Shown: piece after piece, positions 43,144 to 52,090 of the stretch
How positions within the stretch are numbered: the first letter of the stretch is position 1
Layout: every line of letters starts with the position of its first letter
Assembly (NCBI GenBank): GCA_964516135.1
Contig: CAZEWN010000005.1
Coordinates: 78,854 to 142,853 of the forward strand
Length of the DNA: 64,000 nucleotides
Direction: 5' to 3'
Origin: 34-65-8 sp964516135
GTDB taxonomy: Bacteria > Pseudomonadota > Alphaproteobacteria > Sphingomonadales > Sphingomonadaceae
Program-made: the position numbers and the translations under genes
The notes under the pieces: model-generated
Seen by the model: only the letters and a program-made list of their open reading frames with translations
Database searches by the model: none
What the model was told of the DNA's origin: nothing

Positions 43144-43569
43144 TCAGCCTCCATGATCGGGCCGCGCATCCTGGACGCGGCGATAGGGCACGAATTCACC
43201 AAGCAGCAGGATCGGGCCGGGGGTAAGGGTCGAACGATCGCGCAGTTCCACCTGATCGCGCGCGCACAGGCTGCTGCCGAACAGGCGGAATACCGGCAGA
43301 TCGTCCCAGTCGAGCATGTCGGCGCCCGCGGGCCGGTTCACATAGATCGTGCCGCCCTCGCGAAACACCAGCGCCGTCCCGTCGATGATGGTGGCGCCAT
43401 CACGCCGCGTGCTGCCGAGGCATTTGACGGGTTCGCCCGCCACCCGGCCTTCGAGCAGCTTCGCGAGATCCGCTTCTCCCTTGGCATCGTCAGCGGCAGC
43501 TGGAACGGCGGCGAGCGCCAATCCGGCGAGCGATGCGGCAAGCGCGATTCGACTTGGGTTGGTGCACAT
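43144..43569 (-). CDS. Small secreted protein, tandem copy 2
   Basis: 141 aa, ATG 43569. Signal peptide to about residue 26 (LALAAVPAAADD). It shares KGEA-LA--LEGRVAGEP--C, TIIDGTALVFREGGTIYVNRP and GEFVPYRR with copy 1, including both Cys. About 45-50 percent identical by eye. First gene of the two-gene minus-strand unit. Confidence 0.75.
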   Translation of the reverse strand: MCTNPSRIALAASLAGLALAAVPAAADDAKGEADLAKLLEGRVAGEPVKCLGSTRRDGATIIDGTALVFREGGTIYVNRPAGADMLDWDDLPVFRLFGSSLCARDQVELRDRSTLTPGPILLLGEFVPYRRVQDARPDHGG

Positions 43570-43655
43570 GATCAACCGTGCTTGTAACACGCTGCGATGA
43601 ACCGCGCATGAGTATTCGCGCACGATCGAGCGCGCGTTCGATCGCCATTTGCCCG

Positions 43656-43901
43656 TCAGCGGTGGCCGGGATCCGATCCGGCGGCGATATCGGGCAGGGC
43701 AGCCTGACCGTGCCCGTCCGCCGGGCCGCCGACCAGGACGAAGCGGCGATCGCAGTACCCGCAATCGACATAGCCGTGCTCATCGATTTCAAGCCATACG
43801 CGCGGATGCCCCAGCGCCGCGCCGCCGCGGATGCTGCCCGCGCCGTCGCAATGGACCCGGCGGGTTTCGACCTTGGTGATCTCGGGCGGGGCGATGTTCA
43901 T
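43656..43901 (-). CDS. Zinc-finger (zf-CHCC) domain protein
   Basis: 81 aa, ATG 43901. The core spells VHCDGAG...GHPRVWLEIDEHGYVDCGYCDRRFVL, giving the Cys-His-Cys-Cys zinc site of the family to which mitochondrial NDUFS6 belongs. Bacterial members are small cytosolic proteins of unknown role, and alphaproteobacterial ones are thought to be related to complex I assembly. The C-terminal ~25 residues are low complexity. Divergent from the ABC ATPase, 76 nt apart. Confidence 0.82.
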   Translation of the reverse strand: MNIAPPEITKVETRRVHCDGAGSIRGGAALGHPRVWLEIDEHGYVDCGYCDRRFVLVGGPADGHGQAALPDIAAGSDPGHR

Positions 43902-43977
43902 GGCCGGGCGCGATAATCGTTCGCCCGCGCGCGCGCAAGCATTGCCAGCGGCGGGACCGGACCCTAGGGCGGCCTCG

Positions 43978-44913
43978 ATGAGCAGCGCCCCAGCGATCCG
44001 GATCGAGAATGTCGTCAAGCGCTACGCCGGTGTGGGCGGGGGCGAAGGCAAGCTGGCCCTGAAGGGCGTCAGCTTCGATGTGCCGCAAGGCGAGATCTTC
44101 GGCCTGCTCGGCCCCAATGGCGCGGGCAAATCGACCCTGATCAACATCCTTGCCGGGCTGGTCCGCAAGACCAGCGGCAACGCGGAAATCTGGGGTTTCG
44201 ACATCGACCACCACCCGCGCAATGCCAAGCGTTCCATCGGGATCGTGCCGCAGGAAATCGTGTTCGACCCGTTCTTCACCCCGTACGAGGTGCTTGAGAA
44301 CCAGGGCGGGTTCTACGGCATCGCCAAGGCCGCGCGCCGCAGCGAGGAACTGCTCGCCGCCGTCCGCCTTTCCGACAAGCGCGATGCCTATGCGCGCACG
44401 CTGTCGGGTGGGATGAAGCGGCGCCTGCTGGTGGCCAAGGCGATGGTCCATTCGCCGCCGATCCTGGTGCTGGACGAGCCGACAGCGGGTGTCGATGTCG
44501 AGCTGCGCCGCCAGCTGTGGGACCTCGTCACCGAACTGAATCGCGAAGGCGTAACCGTGGTGCTGACGACGCATTACCTCGAGGAAGCCGAACAATTGTG
44601 CGACCGGATCGCGATCATCGATCGCGGCGAACTGATCGCCAACAAGCCGACCCGCGATCTTGTCGGCATGGCACGCGAGAAGATCGTGCGTCTGACGGTG
44701 GACAAGGACCTTGCCGGCCCACTGATGGCGCCGTGCTTCCTCAAGGCCGAGGTGGTGGAGCCGCGCACGCTTGAAGTCACCTACAACCGCGATGACGCGA
44801 GCGCTGGCCAGATCCTCGCCGAAGTCCAGAGCCACGGCTACGGGATCGAGGACGTGACCACCCGCGAAGCGGATCTCGAGGATGTATTCGTCCAGCTGAC
44901 GGGGGCGGGATAG
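43978..44913 (+). CDS. ABC transporter ATP-binding protein (exporter-type, CcmA-like)
   Basis: 311 aa, ATG 43978. Walker A GPNGAGKST (about residue 44), signature LSGGMKRR, Walker B ILVLDEPTAGVD and the His switch in TTHYLEE; a C-terminal ~70-residue extension follows. This is the multidrug/ABC-2 export ATPase type. No permease is encoded on either side (zinc-finger protein upstream, nadB downstream), which is unusual for the class. The partner must be elsewhere or lost. Confidence 0.9.
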   Translation: MSSAPAIRIENVVKRYAGVGGGEGKLALKGVSFDVPQGEIFGLLGPNGAGKSTLINILAGLVRKTSGNAEIWGFDIDHHPRNAKRSIGIVPQEIVFDPFFTPYEVLENQGGFYGIAKAARRSEELLAAVRLSDKRDAYARTLSGGMKRRLLVAKAMVHSPPILVLDEPTAGVDVELRRQLWDLVTELNREGVTVVLTTHYLEEAEQLCDRIAIIDRGELIANKPTRDLVGMAREKIVRLTVDKDLAGPLMAPCFLKAEVVEPRTLEVTYNRDDASAGQILAEVQSHGYGIEDVTTREADLEDVFVQLTGAG

Positions 44914-44950
44914 GCTTGCTCGCGCGCGCGGCAGCGGTCATGACCGCCGC

Positions 44951-46531
44951 ATGACCACTCACGACGTCATCGTCATCGGTTCGGGTGCCGCCGGGCTGAC
45001 CGCGGCGCTGGCGCTCGCGGAAACCAAGCGCGTGCTGGTGCTGGCCAAGGGCGATCTGCGGTCGGGCTCGACGGCCTGGGCGCAGGGCGGGATCGCGGCG
45101 GTGCTCGACGCGGGCGACACGTTCGAAGACCACATCCGCGACACGATGGTCGCGGGCGCGGGGCTGAACCGGCGCGAGACGGTGGAGTTCGTGATCGGCC
45201 AGGCGCCCGCGGCGATCGACCGACTGGTCGCGCTGGGCGTGCCCTTCAATACCGAGGGCGAGAACCTGCACCTGACCCGCGAGGGGGGCCATTCGCACCG
45301 CAGGATCGTCCACGTGGACGACGCGACCGGTTGGGCGGTCCAGGCCGCGCTGCTCAAGGCGGCGGAGGAAAACCCCAACGTAACCCTGCTGCCGGGGCGC
45401 AGTTGCATCGACCTCGTCACCGGGCGCCACGGCGAGCGGTATTCGGGCGATGGCCGCGTCTGGGGCGTCTATGCGCTCGACGAGGCAAGCGGCCGGGTCG
45501 AGAAGCATGTCGCGCGCGCCACGGTGATGGCGGCGGGCGGCGCGGGCCGCGTGTACCTGTTCTCCACCGCACCGCGGGGCGCGACGGGCGACGGGATCGC
45601 GATGGCGTGGCGAGCGGGCGCGCGGGTTTCCAACATGGAGATGATGCAGTTCCACCCGACCTGCCTCTATCACCTGGAAACCAAGAACTTCCTGATTACC
45701 GAGGCGGTTCGCGGCGAAGGCGGTCGCCTGCTCCATCCCGAAACCGGCCACCGCTACATGGCCGACTATGATCCCGAACGCATGGAGCTGGCCCCGCGCG
45801 ACGTGGTGGCGCGCGCCAACGACGACCAGATCAAGCGTTACGGCCTCGACTACGTCCACCTCGACATCAGCCACATGCCGGCCGATTTCGTGCGCGGGCA
45901 TTTCCCCACCATCCACGACAAGCTGCTCGGGCTCGGCATCGACATGACGAAGGAGCCGATCCCGGTCGTCCCCGCGCAACACTATACCTGCGGCGGGGTG
46001 CTGATCGACCTCGACGCGCGGACCGACCTGCCGGGCCTATGGGCAGCGGGCGAATGCACCGAGAGCGGCCTCCACGGCGCCAACCGCCTCGCCTCAAACA
46101 GCCTGCTCGAATGCTTTGTGTTCGGCGAGGCGGCGGCGAAGGACATCCTCGCCTGCTGGGACGATCTCGACGACCCGCCCCCGATCCGCGACTGGGACGC
46201 GAGCCGCGTCACCGATTCCGACGAGGAAGTCGTGATCAAGCAGAACTGGACCGAGATCCGCCGCTTCATGTGGAACTACGTCGGTATCGTGCGCACCACC
46301 AAGCGCCTGGAACGCGCCGCGCACCGGATCAAGCTGCTGATGGACGAGGTCGACGACTACTACGGCCACTTCCGCGTGACGACCGACCTGATCGAACTCA
46401 GGAACCTGCTCCAGAGCGCGGAACTGATCGTGAGGAGCGCGCTGGCGCGCAAGGAAAGCCGGGGCCTGCACTTCACGCTCGACTATCCCGAAACCGACGC
46501 GGTGGCGCGCGACACCGTGCTGGTGCCGTAA
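44951..46531 (+). CDS. nadB: L-aspartate oxidase
   Basis: 526 aa. Oxidises L-aspartate to iminoaspartate, the first step of de novo NAD synthesis, with FAD. Motifs: GSGAAGLTAALAL, GSTAWAQGGIAAVL, HSHRRIVHVDDATG, HPTCLYH, AQHYTCGGVLID and the GLHGANRLASNSLLECFVFG block, in the family order. No nadA or nadC is in view, so it is not in the classical nadBAC operon here. Confidence 0.95.
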   Translation: MTTHDVIVIGSGAAGLTAALALAETKRVLVLAKGDLRSGSTAWAQGGIAAVLDAGDTFEDHIRDTMVAGAGLNRRETVEFVIGQAPAAIDRLVALGVPFNTEGENLHLTREGGHSHRRIVHVDDATGWAVQAALLKAAEENPNVTLLPGRSCIDLVTGRHGERYSGDGRVWGVYALDEASGRVEKHVARATVMAAGGAGRVYLFSTAPRGATGDGIAMAWRAGARVSNMEMMQFHPTCLYHLETKNFLITEAVRGEGGRLLHPETGHRYMADYDPERMELAPRDVVARANDDQIKRYGLDYVHLDISHMPADFVRGHFPTIHDKLLGLGIDMTKEPIPVVPAQHYTCGGVLIDLDARTDLPGLWAAGECTESGLHGANRLASNSLLECFVFGEAAAKDILACWDDLDDPPPIRDWDASRVTDSDEEVVIKQNWTEIRRFMWNYVGIVRTTKRLERAAHRIKLLMDEVDDYYGHFRVTTDLIELRNLLQSAELIVRSALARKESRGLHFTLDYPETDAVARDTVLVP

Positions 46532-46547
46532 CGCGCTCGCGGGCGGA

Positions 46548-46919
46548 TCAGTCAGCCTTGCGCGCCAGTTGCAGCTCCAATCGCTTTAGTTCGCGCAGCA
46601 CCCGGTTGGTCTGGATCGTCGGCCAGATCGCCAGCTTGATCATCAATGACATCAGCACCAGCACCGCCGCCGGCACGCCCCATCGAATTGCCAGCAGCGG
46701 GTCGTCGGCCGTGAAGAACTGCACCGCGGCATAAACGCCGGCCAGGAACAACAGCACCTGCGCCAGCATCATCGCGCCATTGATCCACCCCAGCCGCCCG
46801 GCAAAGGCACCGCCAAGCTGCACGAAATAGTTGGGCTCCTCGCCGATACGGCGGAGCAATTCCCGCTCCTCCGCGACGAGCGCTTCATCGATCATGCGGT
46901 CCACGCGATCAGTCATCAT
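46548..46919 (-). CDS. Small membrane protein linked to an ECF sigma factor
   Basis: 123 aa. A cytosolic N-terminal helix (DRMIDEALVAEERELLRRI), two membrane helices (about residues 47-68 and 80-100) and a basic C-terminal helix (RVLRELKRLELQLARK). It overlaps the sigma gene by ATGA, so translation is coupled. It lacks the HxxxCxxC of zinc anti-sigma factors but could act as a membrane-bound anti-sigma; that is inference. Confidence 0.7.
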   Translation of the reverse strand: MMTDRVDRMIDEALVAEERELLRRIGEEPNYFVQLGGAFAGRLGWINGAMMLAQVLLFLAGVYAAVQFFTADDPLLAIRWGVPAAVLVLMSLMIKLAIWPTIQTNRVLRELKRLELQLARKAD

Positions 46920-47458
46920 CGTTCTCCTTCCAGAATAGCGCGCAGCTTGCGCCGCGCGTGCATGAGCCGTGTCTTGACCGTGCCGACTGGCACGGTGAGC
47001 GCGACCGCGACTTCGGCGACGCTCAACTCCTCGAAATGGTAGAGCGCGATCGCGGCGCGCTCGTCGGGCGAGAGTCGCCGGATCGCCTGCTGAAGCCGGG
47101 CAGTCTCGGACGGTTCCACCGGCTGAACCTCGTCAAGCGGCTGTCGCTCCACCGCCTGCGCCAGCGACCGGCGCTTCACGACCTCGCGGACTTCGCGCGC
47201 ACACCGGCGCGACACGATCCTGAAGGCCCATGCGGGAAACGCCCGCACATCGTCCAGCCGATCGACGCCACGCACGATTTCCGCCCAGGCCGACTGCACG
47301 GCATCGCGTGCCATCTCCCGCTCGCCGGACAGGCGCATCGCGTGTGCCAGCAACCGCGGTTGCCACCGCGTTGCGAGCAGCTCGAGCGCATCCCGGCTGC
47401 CCGTGCGAACGCTCGCAACGAGGTATTCATCCAGAAGGCGGCCATGCTGCTTGCTCAT
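46916..47458 (-). CDS. ECF-type RNA polymerase sigma factor
   Basis: 180 aa from ATG 47458. Sigma2 region about 22-85 (GSRDALELLATRWQPRLLAHAMRL, then DVRAFPAWAFRIVSRRCARE) and sigma4 about 120-175 (LSPDERAAIALYHFEELSVAEVAVAL, VPVGTVKTRLMHARRKLR). Upstream to 47593 is the shared divergent region with a hydrolase gene, a plausible autoregulated promoter. It is encoded with the small membrane protein that follows. Confidence 0.9.
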   Translation of the reverse strand: MSKQHGRLLDEYLVASVRTGSRDALELLATRWQPRLLAHAMRLSGEREMARDAVQSAWAEIVRGVDRLDDVRAFPAWAFRIVSRRCAREVREVVKRRSLAQAVERQPLDEVQPVEPSETARLQQAIRRLSPDERAAIALYHFEELSVAEVAVALTVPVGTVKTRLMHARRKLRAILEGER

Positions 47459-47592
47459 CGAAACCCCGCTGCATTCATGGACAAGGTGCACGAAAACCGC
47501 GAGCCGGTTCACGCGCGTGCAAAAAAATGTTGCACGGGGCCGATCCACTGCGTTCATGGCGACGTGACTTAATGCCAGCAGGGACAGGCACG

Positions 47593-48480
47593 ATGCCCAG
47601 CGTCACCGCCAACGGGATCACCATCCACTACGAAGATCACGGCGATCACGCGCACCCGGCCATGCTGCTCATCATGGGGTTCGGCGCGCAGCTTACGCTA
47701 TGGCCGATCGAGCTGGTCGAAGGGCTGGTGGCGCGCGGCTTTCGCGTCATCCGCTACGACAACCGCGATATCGGGCTCAGCCACAAGTTCGATGGGGTGA
47801 AGGCACCGGGGCCGGTCAAGCTTACACTGCTGGCCAGGCTCGGGATCAGGCCGCGTGTACCCTATACCCTGGCCAACATGGCGGATGACGGCGCGGGGCT
47901 GCTCGATGCGCTGGGAATCGCGGGCGCGCACATCGTGGGCGCCAGCATGGGCGGGATGATCGCGCAACACTTCGCCGCGCGTCATACGCAGCGCACGCTC
48001 TCGCTGACCTCGATCTTCTCCACCACCGGCAACCCGAAACTGCCGCCCGCGCGGCGCGAGGCGATGGAGGTGCTGATAAGGCGGCCCGCGAGCATGGAGG
48101 AGGACGCGCTGGTCGAGCACGGGATGCTGCTGGCGCGCACGATCGGCTCGCCCGGCTATCCTGCCGATCCCCAGCGCCTGCGCGCCAACGTGACCGCGAA
48201 CGTCCGCCGCAGCGTCTATCCCGAAGGGCCAACCCGTCACCTGGCCGCGATTGTTGCCGATGGCGACCGGCGCGCGATGCTCGCCAGGATCGCCGCGCCC
48301 ACGCTCGTACTGCATGGCGAGGATGATCCGCTGGTTCGGGTGGAGGGCGGGCGCGACACCGCGGCCGCGATCCCTGGTGCACGGCTATCCACGATCCCCG
48401 GCTGGGGCCACGATCTGCCGCTTGAACTCGTGGGCCGGCTGGCGGACGAGATCGCGGGGCATGCAAGGAGCGCCGGTTAG
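47593..48480 (+). CDS. Alpha/beta-fold hydrolase
   Basis: 295 aa from ATG 47593 (MPSVTANGITIHYEDHG); an ATG at 47572 has no ribosome site. Typical fold: LLIMGFGAQLT (oxyanion), RYDNRDIGLSHKFDG, nucleophile VGASMGGMIAQ (Ser near residue 121), a late acid in LHGEDDPLVRV and a His in IPGWGHDLPLEL. Cytosolic; a general esterase, haloperoxidase-like or epoxide-hydrolase-like enzyme. Divergent from the ECF sigma gene. Confidence 0.88.
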   Translation: MPSVTANGITIHYEDHGDHAHPAMLLIMGFGAQLTLWPIELVEGLVARGFRVIRYDNRDIGLSHKFDGVKAPGPVKLTLLARLGIRPRVPYTLANMADDGAGLLDALGIAGAHIVGASMGGMIAQHFAARHTQRTLSLTSIFSTTGNPKLPPARREAMEVLIRRPASMEEDALVEHGMLLARTIGSPGYPADPQRLRANVTANVRRSVYPEGPTRHLAAIVADGDRRAMLARIAAPTLVLHGEDDPLVRVEGGRDTAAAIPGARLSTIPGWGHDLPLELVGRLADEIAGHARSAG

Positions 48481-49074
48481 CGCCGCCCGCTTGCCCGGCT
48501 GCACGCGTTTTCGCCCGCTCGTCGATCCCGGGCCGCAGGAGATGGCGGCGCCCGTATCCGGCGATCCGATCCAGCATCGGGCACGACATGGCATTGCCCC
48601 TATCGAACGGGCCGGATTCGAAAATTGCGGCACAGGATTCGTTTGATTCAAAGACCCCGCGCACCCATTTTCCCGAGATAATTTTTTGCCCATTTGCGTT
48701 TTAGGGGTTGCGCGGTCGACGGGCCAAGCATTTCCCGCGCGTCGCGGCGTTGCAACCGTATAACACACCGCGCGTTCAGCGCGCGCAAACTGGGTTAAGC
48801 GTGATTTACCCACTTGCGCGTCCTTGTTGGCTGATTCAGTATCTAGTGGTTCGGATTGCGGGGGTACCCACTAGATCGTGTTGTCGGCTCACCGCGAGGG
48901 GAGGCTCGGGGTGGACTTTCCGGGGCGGTGTTGTGGGCAGGCGGGGGATAAGTTTTCGGCCCGCCGGCCACGAAAGATGCTAGTCGGGAAGCCGCTCGCT
49001 GATTCGAACGAAAATGGAACATGCGCCCTTCGCGGCACTTGATCCAAGGGGCAATCAGGCGGGGCACGAGACAC
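48481..49074. other. Long intergenic region upstream of nrdA
   Basis: 594 nt without a supportable gene. AT-richer patches (about 48675-48690 and 48755-48790) contrast with the surroundings. The notable feature is the pair of NrdR-like boxes at 48834-48883, listed separately. I see no riboswitch; a cobalamin element was looked for and not found. Short open frames on both strands lack ribosome sites and family similarity. Confidence 0.6.
48834..48883. promoter_or_regulatory. Pair of NrdR-like boxes / 9-bp inverted repeat
   Basis: Perfect inverted repeat ATCTAGTGG (48841-48849) and CCACTAGAT (48868-48876), 18 nt apart. Extended, each arm resembles the NrdR box core CACTAtATaTwGtG (arm 2 reads CACTAGATCGTG; arm 1, on the other strand, CACTAGATACTG). 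Centre-to-centre distance is about 34 bp, close to but not equal to the usual 31-32. It lies about 195 nt upstream of nrdA, fitting an NrdR-controlled ribonucleotide reductase promoter. Assignment is inference. Confidence 0.5.
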
Positions 49075-51108
49075 ATGGAATTCAGGACCGGAGATGACGC
49101 GGCGATGGCGCTCGATCACATTCAAGATACCCAGATCGCACCCGACAACGCCCCCTCCGATGCCGACAAGCGGAAGGCTGCGGTGAGCATGGCGAAAAGC
49201 GACAAGGGCAGCGACGAATTGATTGCGGCCAAGGCCGGTGAAGCCCTGGCAGGCGCCATGGCCGAAACCATGCGCGCAGCCGCGGGCAGCGACGATTCGA
49301 AGAAGATCAACGATCGCCGCTTCACGATTGTGACCGACGAATCGCGTGATGCCCTACTGACCGATTTCGGCAAGGACACGCTGACCGACCGTTATCTGCT
49401 GCCGGGCGAAAGCTATCAGGACCTGTTCGCGCGCGTGGCCGATGCCTATGCCGACGATCAGGATCACGCGCAGCGCATCTACGACTACATTTCGAAGCTG
49501 TGGTTCATGCCCGCAACGCCGGTCCTGTCCAACGGCGGGACCAATCGCGGCCTGCCGATCAGCTGCTACCTCAACTCGGTCGAGGACAGCCTCGAAGGGA
49601 TCGTCGGCACCTGGAACGAAAACGTCTGGCTCGCTTCGCGCGGCGGCGGCATCGGCACCTATTGGGGCGAAGTGCGCGGCATTGGCGAACCGGTCGGCCT
49701 CAACGGCAAGACCAGCGGCATCATCCCGTTCGTCCGCGTGATGGATTCGCTGACCCTGGCAATTTCGCAGGGCTCGCTGCGGCGTGGTTCGGCGGCGTGC
49801 TATCTCGATGTGTCGCACCCGGAAATCGAGGAATTCCTCGAAATCCGCAAGCCGTCGGGCGACTTCAACCGCAAGGCGCTGAACCTGCACCACGGTGTGC
49901 TGCTGACCGACGCGTTCATGGAAGCCGTGCGCGACGGGGCGGAATTCGACCTCGTTTCCCCGCGCGATGGCTCGGTCCGCAAGACGGTCGATGCGCGCGG
50001 CCTGTTCCAGAAGCTGGTCGAGACGCGGCTGGCCACGGGCGAGCCGTACATCGTGTTCTCCGACACCGTGAACCGGATGATGCCCAAGCATCACCGCGAT
50101 CTGGGCCTCAAGGTCTCGACCTCGAACCTGTGTTCGGAAATCACCCTGCCCACGGGCCGCGACCACCTGGGCAATGATCGCACCGCGGTGTGCTGCCTGT
50201 CGTCGCTGAACCTGGAAACCTGGGACCAGTGGGAAGGCGACAAGCGGTTCATCGAGGACGTGATGCGCTTCCTCGACAACGTGCTGCAGGACTATATCGA
50301 CCGCGCCCCGCCCGAAATGGCGCGGGCCAAGTATTCAGCCATGCGCGAACGGTCGGTCGGCCTCGGCGTCATGGGCTTCCACTCGTTCCTCCAGTCCAAG
50401 GGCATCGGCTTCGAAAGCCCGATGGCCAAGGTCTGGAACCTCAAGATGTTCAAGCACATCGACGCCAAGGCGGCCGAGGCGAGCATGATGCTGGCCAACG
50501 AGCGCGGCCCCTGCCCCGATGCCGAGGACATGGGCGTGATGGAGCGCTTCAGCTGCAAGATGGCGATCGCGCCGACCGCCTCGATCTCGATCATCTGCGG
50601 CGGCACCAGCGCCTGCATCGAGCCGATCCCGGCCAATATCTATACCCACAAGACGCTGTCGGGCAGCTTCGTGGTCAAGAACCCGTACCTGGAAAAGCTG
50701 CTCCGCGCGAAGAGCAAGGATTCGACCAACGTGTGGAATTCGATCCTTGAACGCGGCGGCTCGGTCCAGCACCTCGATTTCCTGACGCCGGAGGAAAAGG
50801 CGGTCTACAAGACCAGCTTCGAGCTCGACCAGCGCTGGCTGCTCGAATTCGCGGCCGACCGTACACCCTATATCGACCAGGCGCAGTCGCTGAACCTGTT
50901 CATCCCCGCCGATGTCGACAAGTGGGACTTGATGATGCTGCACTTCCAGGCGTGGGAGAAGGGCATCAAGTCGCTCTACTACCTCCGCTCGAAAAGCGTG
51001 CAGCGCGCCGGATTCGCGGGCGGCGTGGAAGCGGACAACACGCCCGACGCGCCGAAGTTCGAGATCGGCGAGCAAACCGACTACGAGGAATGCCTCGCCT
51101 GCCAGTGA
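49075..51108 (+). CDS. nrdA: Ribonucleoside-diphosphate reductase, alpha subunit (class Ia)
   Basis: 677 aa from ATG 49075 (ATG 49021 and 49105 are alternatives). It reduces ribonucleotides to deoxyribonucleotides with NrdB. Catalytic residues are visible: the redox Cys in PISCYLNSVED, the Asn-Cys-Glu triad in SNLCSEITLP, the partner Cys in TAVCCLSSLNL, the radical-relay Tyr pair in SLYYLRSKS, and the C-terminal shuttle Cys pair in YEECLACQ. The N-terminal ~90 residues are low-complexity and polar; I see no ATP-cone, so allosteric activity control by dATP may be absent or different. It is followed by a strong terminator; nrdB is about 1 kb downstream. Confidence 0.96.
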   Translation: MEFRTGDDAAMALDHIQDTQIAPDNAPSDADKRKAAVSMAKSDKGSDELIAAKAGEALAGAMAETMRAAAGSDDSKKINDRRFTIVTDESRDALLTDFGKDTLTDRYLLPGESYQDLFARVADAYADDQDHAQRIYDYISKLWFMPATPVLSNGGTNRGLPISCYLNSVEDSLEGIVGTWNENVWLASRGGGIGTYWGEVRGIGEPVGLNGKTSGIIPFVRVMDSLTLAISQGSLRRGSAACYLDVSHPEIEEFLEIRKPSGDFNRKALNLHHGVLLTDAFMEAVRDGAEFDLVSPRDGSVRKTVDARGLFQKLVETRLATGEPYIVFSDTVNRMMPKHHRDLGLKVSTSNLCSEITLPTGRDHLGNDRTAVCCLSSLNLETWDQWEGDKRFIEDVMRFLDNVLQDYIDRAPPEMARAKYSAMRERSVGLGVMGFHSFLQSKGIGFESPMAKVWNLKMFKHIDAKAAEASMMLANERGPCPDAEDMGVMERFSCKMAIAPTASISIICGGTSACIEPIPANIYTHKTLSGSFVVKNPYLEKLLRAKSKDSTNVWNSILERGGSVQHLDFLTPEEKAVYKTSFELDQRWLLEFAADRTPYIDQAQSLNLFIPADVDKWDLMMLHFQAWEKGIKSLYYLRSKSVQRAGFAGGVEADNTPDAPKFEIGEQTDYEECLACQ

Positions 51109-51123
51109 CGGCCCGACCCATGA

Positions 51124-51160
51124 AAAAGGCCCGGCACCGCGCATGCGGGCCGGGCCTTTT
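51124..51160. terminator. Bidirectional intrinsic terminator after nrdA
   Basis: 12-bp perfect stem aaaaggcccggc (51124-51135) and gccgggcctttt (51149-51160) with a 13-nt loop. A-run on one side and T-run on the other make it usable in both directions: after nrdA on the plus strand and after the DUF2171 gene on the minus strand. Confidence 0.9.
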
Positions 51161-51178
51161 CGCTTGACGGGGTCGCGA

Positions 51179-51409
51179 TCAATAGGTCGCCGTACCGCTG
51201 CCCGGGATCTGCGCGCTTTCCTTGAGATAGACGCGGTTGTCGTCGATCCGGTCGACATCGTCCAGCAGCAGGAAGCGGTGCGTGCCGGTGTCGCTGTCAG
51301 ACTTGGTCAGCTTGATCTGGTCCCCGTCCAGTTCGTCGACGGTGCCGACATGCTGGCCATTGGCGTCAGCCACCTCCATGTGTTCCTTGATGCGGAGCTT
51401 CTCGAACAT
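51179..51409 (-). CDS. DUF2171 family protein
   Basis: 76 aa, a single small beta-barrel-like domain: EHMEVADANGQHVGTVDELDGDQIKL and HRFLLLDDVDRIDDNRVYL follow the DUF2171 (PRC-barrel-related) pattern. Cytosolic, probably RNA- or membrane-protein-associated in other members; role unknown. ATG 51409. It lies convergent to nrdA, with the terminator between. Confidence 0.8.
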   Translation of the reverse strand: MFEKLRIKEHMEVADANGQHVGTVDELDGDQIKLTKSDSDTGTHRFLLLDDVDRIDDNRVYLKESAQIPGSGTATY

Positions 51410-51494
51410 GATTTTTCCTCTCTATACCGTCCGTTAGCCTAACCGGCCGAGGGCGGCGCTGTTCCCGCGCCGGTCGCGCGTGCGGGGCGGCCCG

Positions 51495-51710
51495 TCAGCC
51501 CCAGTCGCGCTGCGGCGTCCCGCGCGGATCCTTCTCCGGCAGGATTTCGCCCGCGCCGCTATCGTCGAGGCGCTTGCGCGCATCGTCGCGCCGGGCCTGA
51601 TCCTCGTCGCGGGTCTCGCCTTCGCGCGGGCCGGTCCGTTCGATCCCGCCGGGTTCGTGCCCGGGTTTGTTGGTGACATTGCGGCTGTCGTTGGGTTCGT
51701 ACTGGCCCAT
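51495..51710 (-). CDS. Small hydrophilic, probably disordered protein
   Basis: 71 aa, ATG 51710 preceded by AAGGAGAATTTACC. Extremely rich in Asp, Glu, Arg, Asn and Gly, with no hydrophobic core (MGQYEPNDSRNVTNKPGHEP start, then repeated acid-arginine pairs, ending QRDWG). Probably intrinsically disordered, like stress-related small proteins; no family recognised. The clear ribosome site supports expression. Confidence 0.65.
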   Translation of the reverse strand: MGQYEPNDSRNVTNKPGHEPGGIERTGPREGETRDEDQARRDDARKRLDDSGAGEILPEKDPRGTPQRDWG

Positions 51711-52090
51711 GGTAAATTCTCCTTCGTTATGAAGGACAACGGGCGTGCCGCCGCGCCGTTCCGCCGGCCAGGGGCAGCCCCCAACGCGAAGCGCCCCGCC
51801 TGGGGGGGAGGCGGGGCGCCGGGGTCGCGAGCTCCGGCCCGCAAGGGGAGGAAGCCGGGCCGTGCCCGCCGATCCCCATCTTGGCGCCATCATGACGCCA
51901 TCGTCGGGATAATGCCCCGCCCCGCCCCCGGTTCCCGCATCAGCGATGACCGGGCCCGCGATCGGGGCGCCAGCGCGCTATCGCCATTTATCCCCGCCCG
52001 AATCTTCATGCTTGCCTTCGAATCGCGGGCATGATTCCCTATGTTGGAGGTTCGGCCAGATTCACGCACCCAGACCTCCGGAGACACAAG
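51711..52090. other. Intergenic region upstream of nrdB
   Basis: 380 nt between the divergent small gene and nrdB. It contains a hairpin with a 10-bp perfect stem gcgccccgcc (51791-51800) and ggcggggcgc (51810-51819), listed separately. No gene supported. The nrdB ribosome site is probably GGAG at about 52080. Confidence 0.6.
51791..51819. terminator. GC-only hairpin upstream of nrdB
   Basis: 10-bp stem with a 9-nt purine loop (tggggggga). No T-run on either side, so not a standard intrinsic terminator. It could be a Rho-independent remnant, an attenuator, or a structured leader. Confidence 0.35.

Noticed and set aside
48481..49074. Cobalamin riboswitch upstream of nrdA
   Set aside because: No B12-box or matching core helices seen.
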